Assembly: GCA_035391225.1 (NCBI GenBank)
Contig: DAOPKN010000002.1
Location: 62,001 to 126,000 of the forward strand
Source of the DNA: DAOPKN01 sp035391225
Lineage (GTDB): Bacteria > Thermotogota > Thermotogae > MWEM01
Length of the DNA: 64,000 bases
Direction: 5' to 3'
Shown: positions 26,078-33,920 of the stretch, in pieces
Layout of the letters: every line of letters starts with the position of its first letter
Numbering within the stretch: the stretch's first letter is position 1
Position numbers and translations under genes: made by a program
The notes under the pieces: generated by a model
Database searches by the model: none
Told to the model about the DNA's origin: nothing
Seen by the model: the letters and a program-made list of their open reading frames with translations, nothing else

Positions 26078-26580
26078 CCTTTCCCCACCTTTCCGAAAGC
26101 GCTCATGCTCCATGATCCCTGAACTCTTCGCGTCGCCGCAAAGCGGCACTACAAAAAAAGCTGCCTCCTACGAAAAGGGCCTACTCGAAAAAGCCAAGAC
26201 CCAGGTTCGTAGCCAGTGAAGACAGGAGACAGCCAACATGGTATCCGCTTTGATTGTACCACAATCTCCCCGGGGGCTGTCCAAAGCGCATGTGCCCTGT
26301 TTCCACGTTTCGGAAAACGCGTTCTGCCCCAAATTCCTGGGGAAGGAACAAAACCAGGTACCGCGAGGGACGTTCATGCACCTTCTCTTTCCGAAAAAAC
26401 ACAAACTGCTTCCTTTGCTTTGGCGATCCTGGAGATACCCCGGTACCTACATTCCCAACGTTCCGAAAAAGAGCCGCACTGGGGTGCCGCGATCCCAAAG
26501 AGCAAGGACAGCAACGTCATTGGTTCGGAGGTTTGCTGGGACCGCCGCAGCCCACTGCGGCTGTTTTCGAGAAGCTAAGG
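26078..26580 (-). other. Gene-free stretch: leader of the YdcF operon plus unassigned sequence with hairpins
   Basis: I find no supportable gene here; the reading frames lack a ribosome binding site and family-like sequence. What can be seen: a minus-strand extended -10 (TGGTACAAT, TACAAT at 26258-26253) that would give the YdcF operon a leader of about 170 bases; a GCCGC-TTT-GCGGC hairpin inside that leader near 26133-26145; and a perfect 7-bp hairpin GCCGCAG-CCCA-CTGCGGC at 26544-26561 followed on the plus strand by TGTTTT, which looks like a terminator without an upstream gene. This sequence next to an intron-like remnant suggests an old insertion site. Confidence 0.5.
26253..26258 (-). 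promoter_or_regulatory. Extended -10 promoter upstream of the YdcF-like gene
   Basis: Minus-strand TGGTACAAT, one mismatch from the usual -10 of this genome. The next coding start downstream on that strand is the GTG at 26077, so it would create an unusually long leader for this gene-dense chromosome. Confidence 0.45.
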
Positions 26581-26930
26581 ATCGAGTAGGAGGCTACCCA
26601 TTCGTAGGGTAGCCGTCCTCTCACACCACCGTGCGTGCCGTTCGCCGCTTCCATGTCCGCTGCTGACGTGTCGCACCTGGGCACGCCGAACGGTTCGGGT
26701 TTGGCGCAGCCTTGCCCTGGGCGAGCCGTTGCGACTGCCGCGGTGGAAGCGGACTCTCCCCCTGAGGACATCTCTGGCTGGGAGGCAAAGCTCCACATGG
26801 GTAAGGGAAACACCACGGAACCCAAGAAGCGGCGGTTCCTACTGGCTTGCGGGGGCTGCCGCAAGGGCCAGAGCCCGCAACAACACTTTCGCATGCGGGG
26901 GAAGTTCCCGCTCATGCTCTGCATGGAGTT
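26581..26930 (-). mobile_element. Probable group II intron remnant (3' end, domain V/VI-like, no reverse transcriptase)
   Basis: On the minus strand the stretch ending at 26581 reads GCACGCACGGTGGTGTGAGAGG, then a CTACCC / GGGTAG hairpin, then CTCCTACTCGAT. From memory this is how many bacterial group II introns end: the 3' strand of domain V, the domain VI hairpin, and the branch-site A near the 3' splice site ending in AT. Upstream, GCGTGCC can pair with GGCACGC, as expected for domain V, but the distal part is enlarged, and the normal GAGCCGT triad strand is not clean. A CTTGCGG / CCGCAAG hairpin lies at 26846-26865. No reverse transcriptase frame is present. The exact 5' limit is uncertain; it seems to abut the promoter at 26935. 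Interpretation: a decayed fragment, probably inactive. Confidence 0.5.
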
Positions 26931-26934
26931 GTGA

Positions 26935-26940
26935 TATAAT
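26935..26940 (+). promoter_or_regulatory. Extended -10 promoter for the signalling island
   Basis: TGATATAAT, with TATAAT at 26935-26940, 39 bases before the GTG of the LiaF-like gene. It is right at the edge of the intron-like remnant. No -35 consensus is seen. It probably transcribes the four genes up to 33920. Confidence 0.6.
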
Positions 26941-26978
26941 TACGCGATCGTTTTCCACTATGCGAAGGGAGTTACCTG

Positions 26979-27836
26979 GTGAAACTAGTCCTTGGAATCG
27001 CGGTTCTTCTCGGTGGTATTCTCATCCTTTTTGCCAGCAGTGGGATTCCAGCGTGGGGGAACCTGTTGGTCAATCTTTTCCTGTTTTGGCCCGTTTTCCT
27101 CGTGCTTGTCGGAATCGGGATCTTGGCGTCCATGAAATCCTTCCGTTGGTTGCGATACGTGAACGTCGTGCTGGCCATGTGTTTCCTGCTTTTCCTCTTT
27201 TTGTATCCGGGGTCAAAGGTCTTTGAGACTTCGTCCGGTACGAACGCGTTCGCTTTCGCGGTGGAAAATTCCCAAAAGCTCCAAGTGGTTACCAGCCTGC
27301 CCGTGCTGGAGCTGGTATTGCGCGATGCCCCCTGTGCCTCCGCGTGCACCATTTCTGGCTTTTTTACCGGCGATCCCGATGCTGTCAAAATCGAAAACCG
27401 GGAAAACCGGTTGTTCTTCTCGCGCGTGGAGGACCGTTTTCGATGGGTTCCGGGTGTGCACCGCTTGGAATTGCAAATCCCTTCGGGAATGGAAGTGGAG
27501 ATCATTTCCGATGGCCTTTACCTGGAAGCCAAGTTGGACTTCCACCGAAACCCCGTGCATACGATTGACGTGCGTACGGGGCTTTTTGGGTTGAATGGAT
27601 CCATCGTGGAATTGGACAAGCCGCTCCATGTATGGGTGCGCAGCGTGGTCTTCCAATCCGACCTGCAGATCCCCCCGGGAAGCTCCTTCCTCTTCAAGGA
27701 ATCAGGGGGAGCCCAGTTCTTGGACTTTGCTCCAGGGTTGCGTCGTTTCGAGGCCCCTTCCAGCATGTACCCTCCAGATTTCCTGGAGCTGTTCGTGGAA
27801 GCTGTTTTCATGAAAATCGACTTGGACACACTGTAA
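26979..27836 (+). CDS. LiaF-like membrane protein (DUF5668-type helices plus cytoplasmic beta-rich domain)
   Basis: 285 residues. Residues 1-75 contain two or three close membrane helices with the pattern GIAVLLGGILILFASSGI...LFLFWPVFLVLVGIGIL, typical of the LiaI/LiaF membrane region. The rest (about 80-285) has no further helix and reads as repeated beta-strands, as in the soluble part of LiaF and related envelope-stress regulators. In Firmicutes LiaF represses a sensor kinase. Here the next genes are a response regulator and a CheA-type kinase, so a similar accessory sensing role is possible but unproven. It starts at a GTG with AAGGGAG upstream and ends 16 bases before the response regulator. 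Confidence 0.65.
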   Translation: MKLVLGIAVLLGGILILFASSGIPAWGNLLVNLFLFWPVFLVLVGIGILASMKSFRWLRYVNVVLAMCFLLFLFLYPGSKVFETSSGTNAFAFAVENSQKLQVVTSLPVLELVLRDAPCASACTISGFFTGDPDAVKIENRENRLFFSRVEDRFRWVPGVHRLELQIPSGMEVEIISDGLYLEAKLDFHRNPVHTIDVRTGLFGLNGSIVELDKPLHVWVRSVVFQSDLQIPPGSSFLFKESGGAQFLDFAPGLRRFEAPSSMYPPDFLELFVEAVFMKIDLDTL

Positions 27837-27852
27837 AGGAAGGTGAAGTAAA

Positions 27853-28473
27853 ATGGCAAGAATCTTGATTGCCGATGATTCCTTTTTGATGCGCAAGAAC
27901 CTCAAAACCATCTTTTCCCAGGCAGGGCACGAGGTGGTGTCGGAAGCTAGTAATGGAAAAGCAGCGGTGCGTGCATACCGGGAAGTGCGACCTGACCTGG
28001 TCACCATGGACATCACCATGCCCGTGATGTCGGGGATCGATGCTGTGAAAGAGATTATCGAAGAATTCCCGGACGCCTGTATCGTGATGATCACCGCGAT
28101 CGATCAAAAGCACATGGTGTTCCAGGCCATCAACTACGGGGCCCGCCATTACATCATAAAGCCCTTCAACGTCAGCAAAGTTTTGTCGGTTGTCAACACG
28201 GTACTGGACAACTCCGTCCCCGAACCCGAGAAGGACGCCTCGTACACTGTGGAAAAAAATGGCGAGAGGTATTGCATAACGATTCGTGAGCGTATCAGTC
28301 CCGAAACCCTGACCATGATTTCCGGTACCGTCCAAGGTCTCCTGCTAACCCGACCCCAGGGTTTCCTGTTCGACCTCACTACCAACCCCTCTTCCGACGA
28401 AGTGTTCTTGCAGATCAAGCCCCTGGTGCGCATGATCGAGGAAAAAGGTGGTAACGTGGACGTGCGCTTGTAA
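27853..28473 (+). CDS. Response regulator: CheY-like receiver plus STAS-like C-terminal domain
   Basis: Residues 1-120 are a receiver domain with the acidic pair D8/D9, phospho-acceptor D53 (TMDITMPVMSG), T81 and K103. The last 75 residues are not a DNA-binding domain. They read strand-strand-helix-strand-helix-strand (YTVEKNGERYCITIRERIS...GFLFDLTTNP...NVDVRL), which fits a STAS-like fold without an obvious phospho-serine motif; that part is inference. It is placed four bases before a CheA-type kinase with its own CheX-like domain, so phosphotransfer from that kinase to D53 is the likeliest job. The ribosome binding site AAGGTGA is good. Confidence 0.85.
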   Translation: MARILIADDSFLMRKNLKTIFSQAGHEVVSEASNGKAAVRAYREVRPDLVTMDITMPVMSGIDAVKEIIEEFPDACIVMITAIDQKHMVFQAINYGARHYIIKPFNVSKVLSVVNTVLDNSVPEPEKDASYTVEKNGERYCITIRERISPETLTMISGTVQGLLLTRPQGFLFDLTTNPSSDEVFLQIKPLVRMIEEKGGNVDVRL

Positions 28474-28476
28474 GAT

Positions 28477-31400
28477 ATGCAGGGTTTTCGGGGTCTTCTT
28501 TCCAGGCTCAAACCCTACTCCGGCCTTTTCCTGGCGGGGTTGATTTTCTTTGGTCTTTTCTCTTTCTTCCTGTGGTTCGTGCATCCGGGTCGCGCTTACC
28601 AGGTTCCCGAGTGGAAGGTGCAGGTGGGGGAAACCCAGCTCACGCAAAACTTTCCCTACGACTTCACCGTGCGGGGCGGTTCGGAAATCGTTCTTTCCGC
28701 TGCCGTTCCCCCGCAGATGCAGACACTTGTGCTTCCCCAGGTGATCGCCGATCGTGTGGAAGTCCAGTTGAACGGCGAAAACATAGCGCTTTTCGAAGGG
28801 CACAGGCCATTCGATAGCTGGTTTGTTCCCCGCTGGGTTTGCCTGGACGATTTCGTTTCCCCCGGAGAAAACCGCGTTACCCTGCGGGTGCAATCCCGTG
28901 GGCGCATACTCATGAGCCAAAGTCCCTATTTCCAGGACAGCGATCTGTTCCTGTATCGCTTGGAATGGTTCACGTTTTTCAACGACGAAGTAACGCTCAT
29001 GGTAATGGGTATGTGTTTCCTTTTGGGCTTCCTTTTGATTTTCTTGGGAAGGTTGGTGCCCGATCACAAGCAGAGTTACGTTGCGATCGGCGTTTCGTGT
29101 TTCTTTATTGGTTTGGGTTTCTTGGAGAGCTTCTACCGCAAGCTGGTCCCCTTGGGATCCTTTTCGTGGATCTTGGAATCTTTGAAATACGTGTACCTTC
29201 TGCTGGCCACGTACTTGATCATGTATGGCATCGAGTCATACCAGGACTTTTCCGCGCGCTTCTCGCGCAAGGTTCTTCTGGTAAACTTGGTGTGCCTGGG
29301 ATTGAGTATGATCGGGTTCGTGCAAGCCTTTTTGTTCGCGATTTGCCTGGATGTCCTGCTGATGGTGTTCAACCTGGTGCGCAAGAAACAGTCCAAGTTT
29401 TCCCTTCCCGCCATGCTTCTGGCACTCTCCATCCTGTACGAAATCGTGAAAGGGTTTTCCCTGCGGCTTCCCTCCTTTCCCATGCTAACCTATGGAACCT
29501 TTGCCATCACCTTGGGAAGTGGGTTTGTACTGGTTCGGGATTACCAGAAAACCCACCAGGAACTGCAAGCCACCTCTTCGGAGCTTTTTGCCTCCTACGA
29601 AGAGATGACAGCCATGAACGAGGAATTGGAGAGTTCCTACCGGGAATTGGACAAGAAAGTGGAAGAACGCACACGGGAGCTCAACGTGGCCATTTCCTCG
29701 CTGCAAATGCTCATGGACAATACCGATGACGGTTTTTTATCCTTCCAAAAAGACCTTTTGGTGGAACCGGTGTACAGCAAGGAATGCCGAACCATTTTCG
29801 GCTTCGACCTTCAGGGAAAGCACTTCCCTTCCCTGGTCTTTCCGAAAGACCCCGAGATGCATGGCTTCTTGGAGAGTATCTTCCCCCGCATTCTTTCCGA
29901 GGATAGCTTCCAAAGCCAGGAGATGTTAATTTCCCTCCTGCCGGAAGAGGCCCAAATCAAGGACAAAACGGTGATCTTCGAGTACCGTCTCATCGGTGGG
30001 GAGGGCGGTGTGAAACGCATCATGGTCATCCTGCGGGACATCACCGAGAGAAGGCAACTGGAAAACAAAATCGAACGGGAACGCAACATTTTGAAAATGG
30101 TGGTGCACGTTCTGCGCAACCGCGAAGACTTCCTGGAAACCCTGAATGACTTCCAGGAATTCCTGGTGCATGGGGCCCACCAGATCGCCTCCCTCACGGT
30201 TGCCGGCGAAGACCGTTCCGCCATGCTGTTTCGCTCGATTCACACCTTCAAGGGCAACTTCTCCAATTTCGACTTGATGCACGTGGTGCAAGCGTTGCAC
30301 CAGTTGGAAACGGAGATTTCCAAGCGTCAGCAAGAGTTGCAGGCAATGGATCCGGAGAAATGGGAAGCCTTTTTCCGCGAGTTTGGTTTAGGGCGGGCTT
30401 TGCAGAAGGACTTGGCCATCCTCAAGGAAAACATTTCGCCCGAGTTTTTCGACACACAGAGCCGCTGCATGATTCACCCGGATCGATTGGTTTCGCTGGA
30501 GCGCAAGATCAACAGCGAACTCCCCTCCCCCCTTTCGGAAGATATCATCGGGGAACTTCGGAAGATCCGCTACCAGTCTCTCAAGGAATTGCTGAACCAT
30601 GTTCCTTCTTTCGTGAACCGACTGGCATTGCGTTTGGGAAAATTCGTCTACCCCGTGCGGCTGGAAGGCGAAGATGTCTTGGTAGACCGCGAGTATTTCA
30701 AGGGGTTGACAAAGGCACTGGTGCACGTTTTCCGTAACGCTGTGGACCATGGCATCGAAGGGATCGAAGAAAGGATTTCCAAGGGAAAACCCGAATACGG
30801 CAGCATTCGTGTGATGATTCGCCTGCAGGGTCTATCGGTGGAGATCTGCGTGGAAGATGACGGAAGGGGCATTGACCTGGAGCAGGTACGCAGTCATGCC
30901 CTGAAAAAAGGGTTCCTGGGAAAGGAGTGCGACTCCGATCCCGCGACGAACCAGGCGCTGATCGATTGCCTTTTCGCGGATTCTTTTTCGACGCGGGAGC
31001 AAGTTTCCACCGTCTCCGGGCGGGGAGTAGGCCTTTCGGCCTTGAAAACGGAACTCCGAAAGATGGGCGGAGAAGCAACGCTGGAGACGGAAAAGGGCAA
31101 GTTTACGCGCTTTTGCTTTCGGGTGCCCCTGAACCAAATCAAGCCCAAGCGCATCTCGCCGGAGGAAATCCTCGGACCCTTGGTGCAGAATTCCAAGGAG
31201 TACCTGCGAAAGAGCGCCGCCATTCCGGAAAAGCACCTTGGGAAGTGGGAGACCCGGGAAGCGGATGTGGTGGACTTGCAAGCCTACTCCGCCTTTTTCA
31301 CCATACTTGGTGCGGCGCGTAGCGTGTTCTGCATTTCCATGAACCACGAAATGGCCCATCGACTGGTGGATTCGTTCTCCCTCGAAGGCATTTCGAGCGG

Positions 31401-31644
31401 GGAAGAAACCCTGCTCCTGGAAGATGGGGTAGCGGAGATCGGCAACATCATCCTGGGAAATTCCTTGAAAAGCATTGCACCCGACGAGAATCTTGTCACG
31501 TTCCAATCACCCATCACGATGCACACGATCTCGGGCAAGATCCGATCTGGGCAAAGCCGGGTGTTGACCACGCACTTCCACGACGGGGAAAAAACACTTT
31601 GCCTTTACCTCATCACGGATTTCCCGGAGTACCAGGGAGGATGA
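28477..31644 (+). CDS. Membrane sensor CheA-type histidine kinase with PAS, HPt and C-terminal CheX-like domain
   Basis: 1055 residues in this order: membrane helix (17-35); extracytoplasmic beta-sandwich (45-160), as in 7TMR-DISM sensors; about seven membrane helices (168-355); coiled coil (357-410); PAS-like domain (410-525, ending VILRDITERRQLE); HPt domain with the phospho-histidine H589 in SIHTFKGNF; CheA-type ATPase with N box VFRNAVDHGIE (N754), G1 DDGRGID (794-800) and G2 GRGVGL (849-853); finally a CheX/CheC-like domain from about 930. The last carries D983, E987, N990 and P1012, matching the phosphatase motif D/S-x3-E-x2-N-x21/22-P. No CheW-like domain is present. So one chain appears to hold sensor, kinase, phosphotransfer and phosphatase parts. 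The likely target is the receiver protein just upstream. Domain calls are by motif; the combination is, to my knowledge, unusual. Confidence 0.85.
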   Translation: MQGFRGLLSRLKPYSGLFLAGLIFFGLFSFFLWFVHPGRAYQVPEWKVQVGETQLTQNFPYDFTVRGGSEIVLSAAVPPQMQTLVLPQVIADRVEVQLNGENIALFEGHRPFDSWFVPRWVCLDDFVSPGENRVTLRVQSRGRILMSQSPYFQDSDLFLYRLEWFTFFNDEVTLMVMGMCFLLGFLLIFLGRLVPDHKQSYVAIGVSCFFIGLGFLESFYRKLVPLGSFSWILESLKYVYLLLATYLIMYGIESYQDFSARFSRKVLLVNLVCLGLSMIGFVQAFLFAICLDVLLMVFNLVRKKQSKFSLPAMLLALSILYEIVKGFSLRLPSFPMLTYGTFAITLGSGFVLVRDYQKTHQELQATSSELFASYEEMTAMNEELESSYRELDKKVEERTRELNVAISSLQMLMDNTDDGFLSFQKDLLVEPVYSKECRTIFGFDLQGKHFPSLVFPKDPEMHGFLESIFPRILSEDSFQSQEMLISLLPEEAQIKDKTVIFEYRLIGGEGGVKRIMVILRDITERRQLENKIERERNILKMVVHVLRNREDFLETLNDFQEFLVHGAHQIASLTVAGEDRSAMLFRSIHTFKGNFSNFDLMHVVQALHQLETEISKRQQELQAMDPEKWEAFFREFGLGRALQKDLAILKENISPEFFDTQSRCMIHPDRLVSLERKINSELPSPLSEDIIGELRKIRYQSLKELLNHVPSFVNRLALRLGKFVYPVRLEGEDVLVDREYFKGLTKALVHVFRNAVDHGIEGIEERISKGKPEYGSIRVMIRLQGLSVEICVEDDGRGIDLEQVRSHALKKGFLGKECDSDPATNQALIDCLFADSFSTREQVSTVSGRGVGLSALKTELRKMGGEATLETEKGKFTRFCFRVPLNQIKPKRISPEEILGPLVQNSKEYLRKSAAIPEKHLGKWETREADVVDLQAYSAFFTILGAARSVFCISMNHEMAHRLVDSFSLEGISSGEETLLLEDGVAEIGNIILGNSLKSIAPDENLVTFQSPITMHTISGKIRSGQSRVLTTHFHDGEKTLCLYLITDFPEYQGG

Positions 31645-31646
31645 AG

Positions 31647-33920
31647 ATGCAGCGCACAAGAAAAAGTAGTAGCATACTGGCGGCGGTGGTTCTTTTCGCC
31701 ACGCTTGTTTTTCTCTTTGCCCTCATAAACCGTCCCGCGGGGCATCCCTTGCGTTCTTCCTGGGAATGGTCTTCGCAAGGGCAAACCCGTTCGATTTCGC
31801 TTCCCTTCACGCTTTCCCCTTCCGAGGAAGTGGAAGGCGTTTTGTCCAGCCGGATTGCGGTTCAACCCGGGAATTTACTCACCTTTTCTCTTCGCGAAGA
31901 GCAGGTAACCGGGGTCTTTCTGGAGAATGCGTCCACCTCCACCCAACTTTTCTCCCCGCAAGGGGATTTCAAGGCCCGGAACCATTCCTTTTTCCTGGTT
32001 CCCGAAAGCCTGGAAGCTGGGCAATACGAGCTCCGGGTAGCTGTGAAATCCGCCAACACCATTTCCTTCTTCCTGCCGTACTTGACGAACCTGCAAAGCC
32101 TTCAGTCGCGCGTTGCCACCAATGAAATCCTCAAGCAGAACATCTTTTTCGTGGGTCTGGGGATGAGTTTTCTACTGGCGTTCCTGCTTTTTTTCCTGGG
32201 TACAGCCTCTTCCCGGTTTCGAAATGCCTACATCTCTTTCAGTGCCGGTGCCTTCTTTGGAGGGGTAGTGTACATCGATTTTCTCGCGCGGAACATGTCC
32301 CTCCCCGATGGCCTTTCCTTTTCCGGGATCTTCACTTCGCGCTTCGGAGCGATTTTCACCATCCTATCCATTCTGTGTTTTGCAACGGGAATCGAAGCGT
32401 TCTTCGAGAATCGGGTGAAAAAGGCCAAGTACCTGTTGCTTCCCAACTTGCTCTTGGGGTTCCTGATCTTGTGGAACGTCCCGTTTTCCATTGCCATTTC
32501 CCTGGTGTGTAACGGTGTAGCACTCGTTTTTTTTGGCTGGAAATATGCCCAAAGAGGCTTTCTCTTTTCCATCACCTTCTGGGTACTGACCCTTTTCGCG
32601 GAATTGCTGCAGGGTCTTTTCTTCTCGTTTCCACTCTCTTTCCTGAGCGGATACGGTACCATCGTCCTGGTACTCACGTTGAGCACGGCGCTGATCGCGG
32701 ATTACCGCAAAACCACCAAGAAACTCTCGGAAACCCTCAAGGAGCTCAGTGCGGCAAACCAGGAAATGGAAGCCATGAACGAAGAACTGGAATCCTCGTA
32801 CAAGGACCTGGAAGCCACCCTTTCGCGCTTCGAGAACCTGGTCATGGTTACCACCGGGATGATTGAAGCCTCTTCCGACCCGCGGGGAGAGTTCCTTCCC
32901 GATTTGCTGGAGAACTCCCTTTCGCTCATTCCCGAGGCGGATTATGGTAGTGTTTCGTTGATCGAGGGAAGTAATTGGCATTTTGCGCACGCCGTGGGGC
33001 ATGACCTGGAGAAGCTGCGCCAAATCTCCTTTCGCCGTGATTTCTTCTCGCCCCCCATGGAAAGCCCCCGGGCCCGTTTCTTCGATGCCAACGTGTTCCT
33101 GGTCGACCAGGTCGAGAGCATGAACGATCACATGCCCCCGGAAATCTCCAAGAGCTACTTGCAGGCGGTACGCCCCACCAAGCAATCCGCGTTGGTTCTG
33201 TTGCGTTCCGACGAGGAGGTAGCGGGGTACCTGACTCTGGATATCGCGAAGGGGAAGAGCAAGCAATTCTCCACCGAATCGCTGAAAGTGCTGGGGGCGC
33301 TGGGAAGCGTGGCTTCTGCTTTCCTGGCCTTTCGCCGCTTGGGAAAGCTCGGAGAAGAATTCCAAAAAGAGATCATCCTGGCCATGATCCACCTGATGGA
33401 AATCCACGACCAGTACACGCGAGGACATTCGGAAATGGTGGCCCAAATATCGGTGGACATTTCGCGGGCATTGGGGTTTTCAAGCGAAGAATTGGATACC
33501 GTCTATTGGGCAGGCCTGATCCACGACATCGGCAAGTTGCTCGTGCCCGCGAACATCCTCAACAAGACCGCCCGGTTGACATCCGAGGAATTCGAGAGCA
33601 TCAAGATGCACCCGGTTTGGGGGTACGAGGTTGTGCAGCAATCCAAGCACTTGAAGAACATTGCGCCCTACATCCGGCACCACCACGAGCGTTTCGACGG
33701 AAAGGGGTATCCCGATGGTCTAAAAGGGGAGCAGATCCCGTTGATTTCGCGCATCATTTGCGTGGCTGACACCTGGGATGCCATGACCCGTGACCGCGCG
33801 TACCGCAAGGCGTTGGACCGGGCGGAAGCACGAGAGGAAATCGCCAACAACCGCGGTAGCCAGTTTGATCCAGGCATTGCAGCGGTGTTGCTCGATTTGT
33901 TGGACAAGCAGGAGGTTTAG
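31647..33920 (+). CDS. Membrane sensor with GAF-like domain and HD-GYP cyclic-di-GMP phosphodiesterase
   Basis: 757 residues: membrane helix (9-27), extracytoplasmic beta domain (45-150), about seven membrane helices (163-350), coiled coil (352-395), GAF-like domain (396-565) and an HD-GYP domain (570-750). The catalytic set is intact: H626-D627 in LIHDIGK, the HHH at 678-680, the G-Y-P at 687-689 and the later D708 in VADTWDAM. HD-GYP enzymes hydrolyse c-di-GMP. The sensor layout mirrors the preceding kinase, and both coiled coils share AMNEELESSY (376-385 here, 379-388 there). I prefer the ATG at 31647, six bases after GGGAGG; an ATG at 31641 overlapping the kinase stop is an alternative. 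Its stop overlaps the convergent rluA gene by 4 bases. Confidence 0.9.
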   Translation: MQRTRKSSSILAAVVLFATLVFLFALINRPAGHPLRSSWEWSSQGQTRSISLPFTLSPSEEVEGVLSSRIAVQPGNLLTFSLREEQVTGVFLENASTSTQLFSPQGDFKARNHSFFLVPESLEAGQYELRVAVKSANTISFFLPYLTNLQSLQSRVATNEILKQNIFFVGLGMSFLLAFLLFFLGTASSRFRNAYISFSAGAFFGGVVYIDFLARNMSLPDGLSFSGIFTSRFGAIFTILSILCFATGIEAFFENRVKKAKYLLLPNLLLGFLILWNVPFSIAISLVCNGVALVFFGWKYAQRGFLFSITFWVLTLFAELLQGLFFSFPLSFLSGYGTIVLVLTLSTALIADYRKTTKKLSETLKELSAANQEMEAMNEELESSYKDLEATLSRFENLVMVTTGMIEASSDPRGEFLPDLLENSLSLIPEADYGSVSLIEGSNWHFAHAVGHDLEKLRQISFRRDFFSPPMESPRARFFDANVFLVDQVESMNDHMPPEISKSYLQAVRPTKQSALVLLRSDEEVAGYLTLDIAKGKSKQFSTESLKVLGALGSVASAFLAFRRLGKLGEEFQKEIILAMIHLMEIHDQYTRGHSEMVAQISVDISRALGFSSEELDTVYWAGLIHDIGKLLVPANILNKTARLTSEEFESIKMHPVWGYEVVQQSKHLKNIAPYIRHHHERFDGKGYPDGLKGEQIPLISRIICVADTWDAMTRDRAYRKALDRAEAREEIANNRGSQFDPGIAAVLLDLLDKQEV

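Noticed and set aside
26517..26924. A 135-codon minus-strand frame across the intron-like region
   Set aside because: No ribosome binding site, odd composition, and it runs across the structured domain V/VI-like sequence; spurious frames of this kind are common at group II intron ends.
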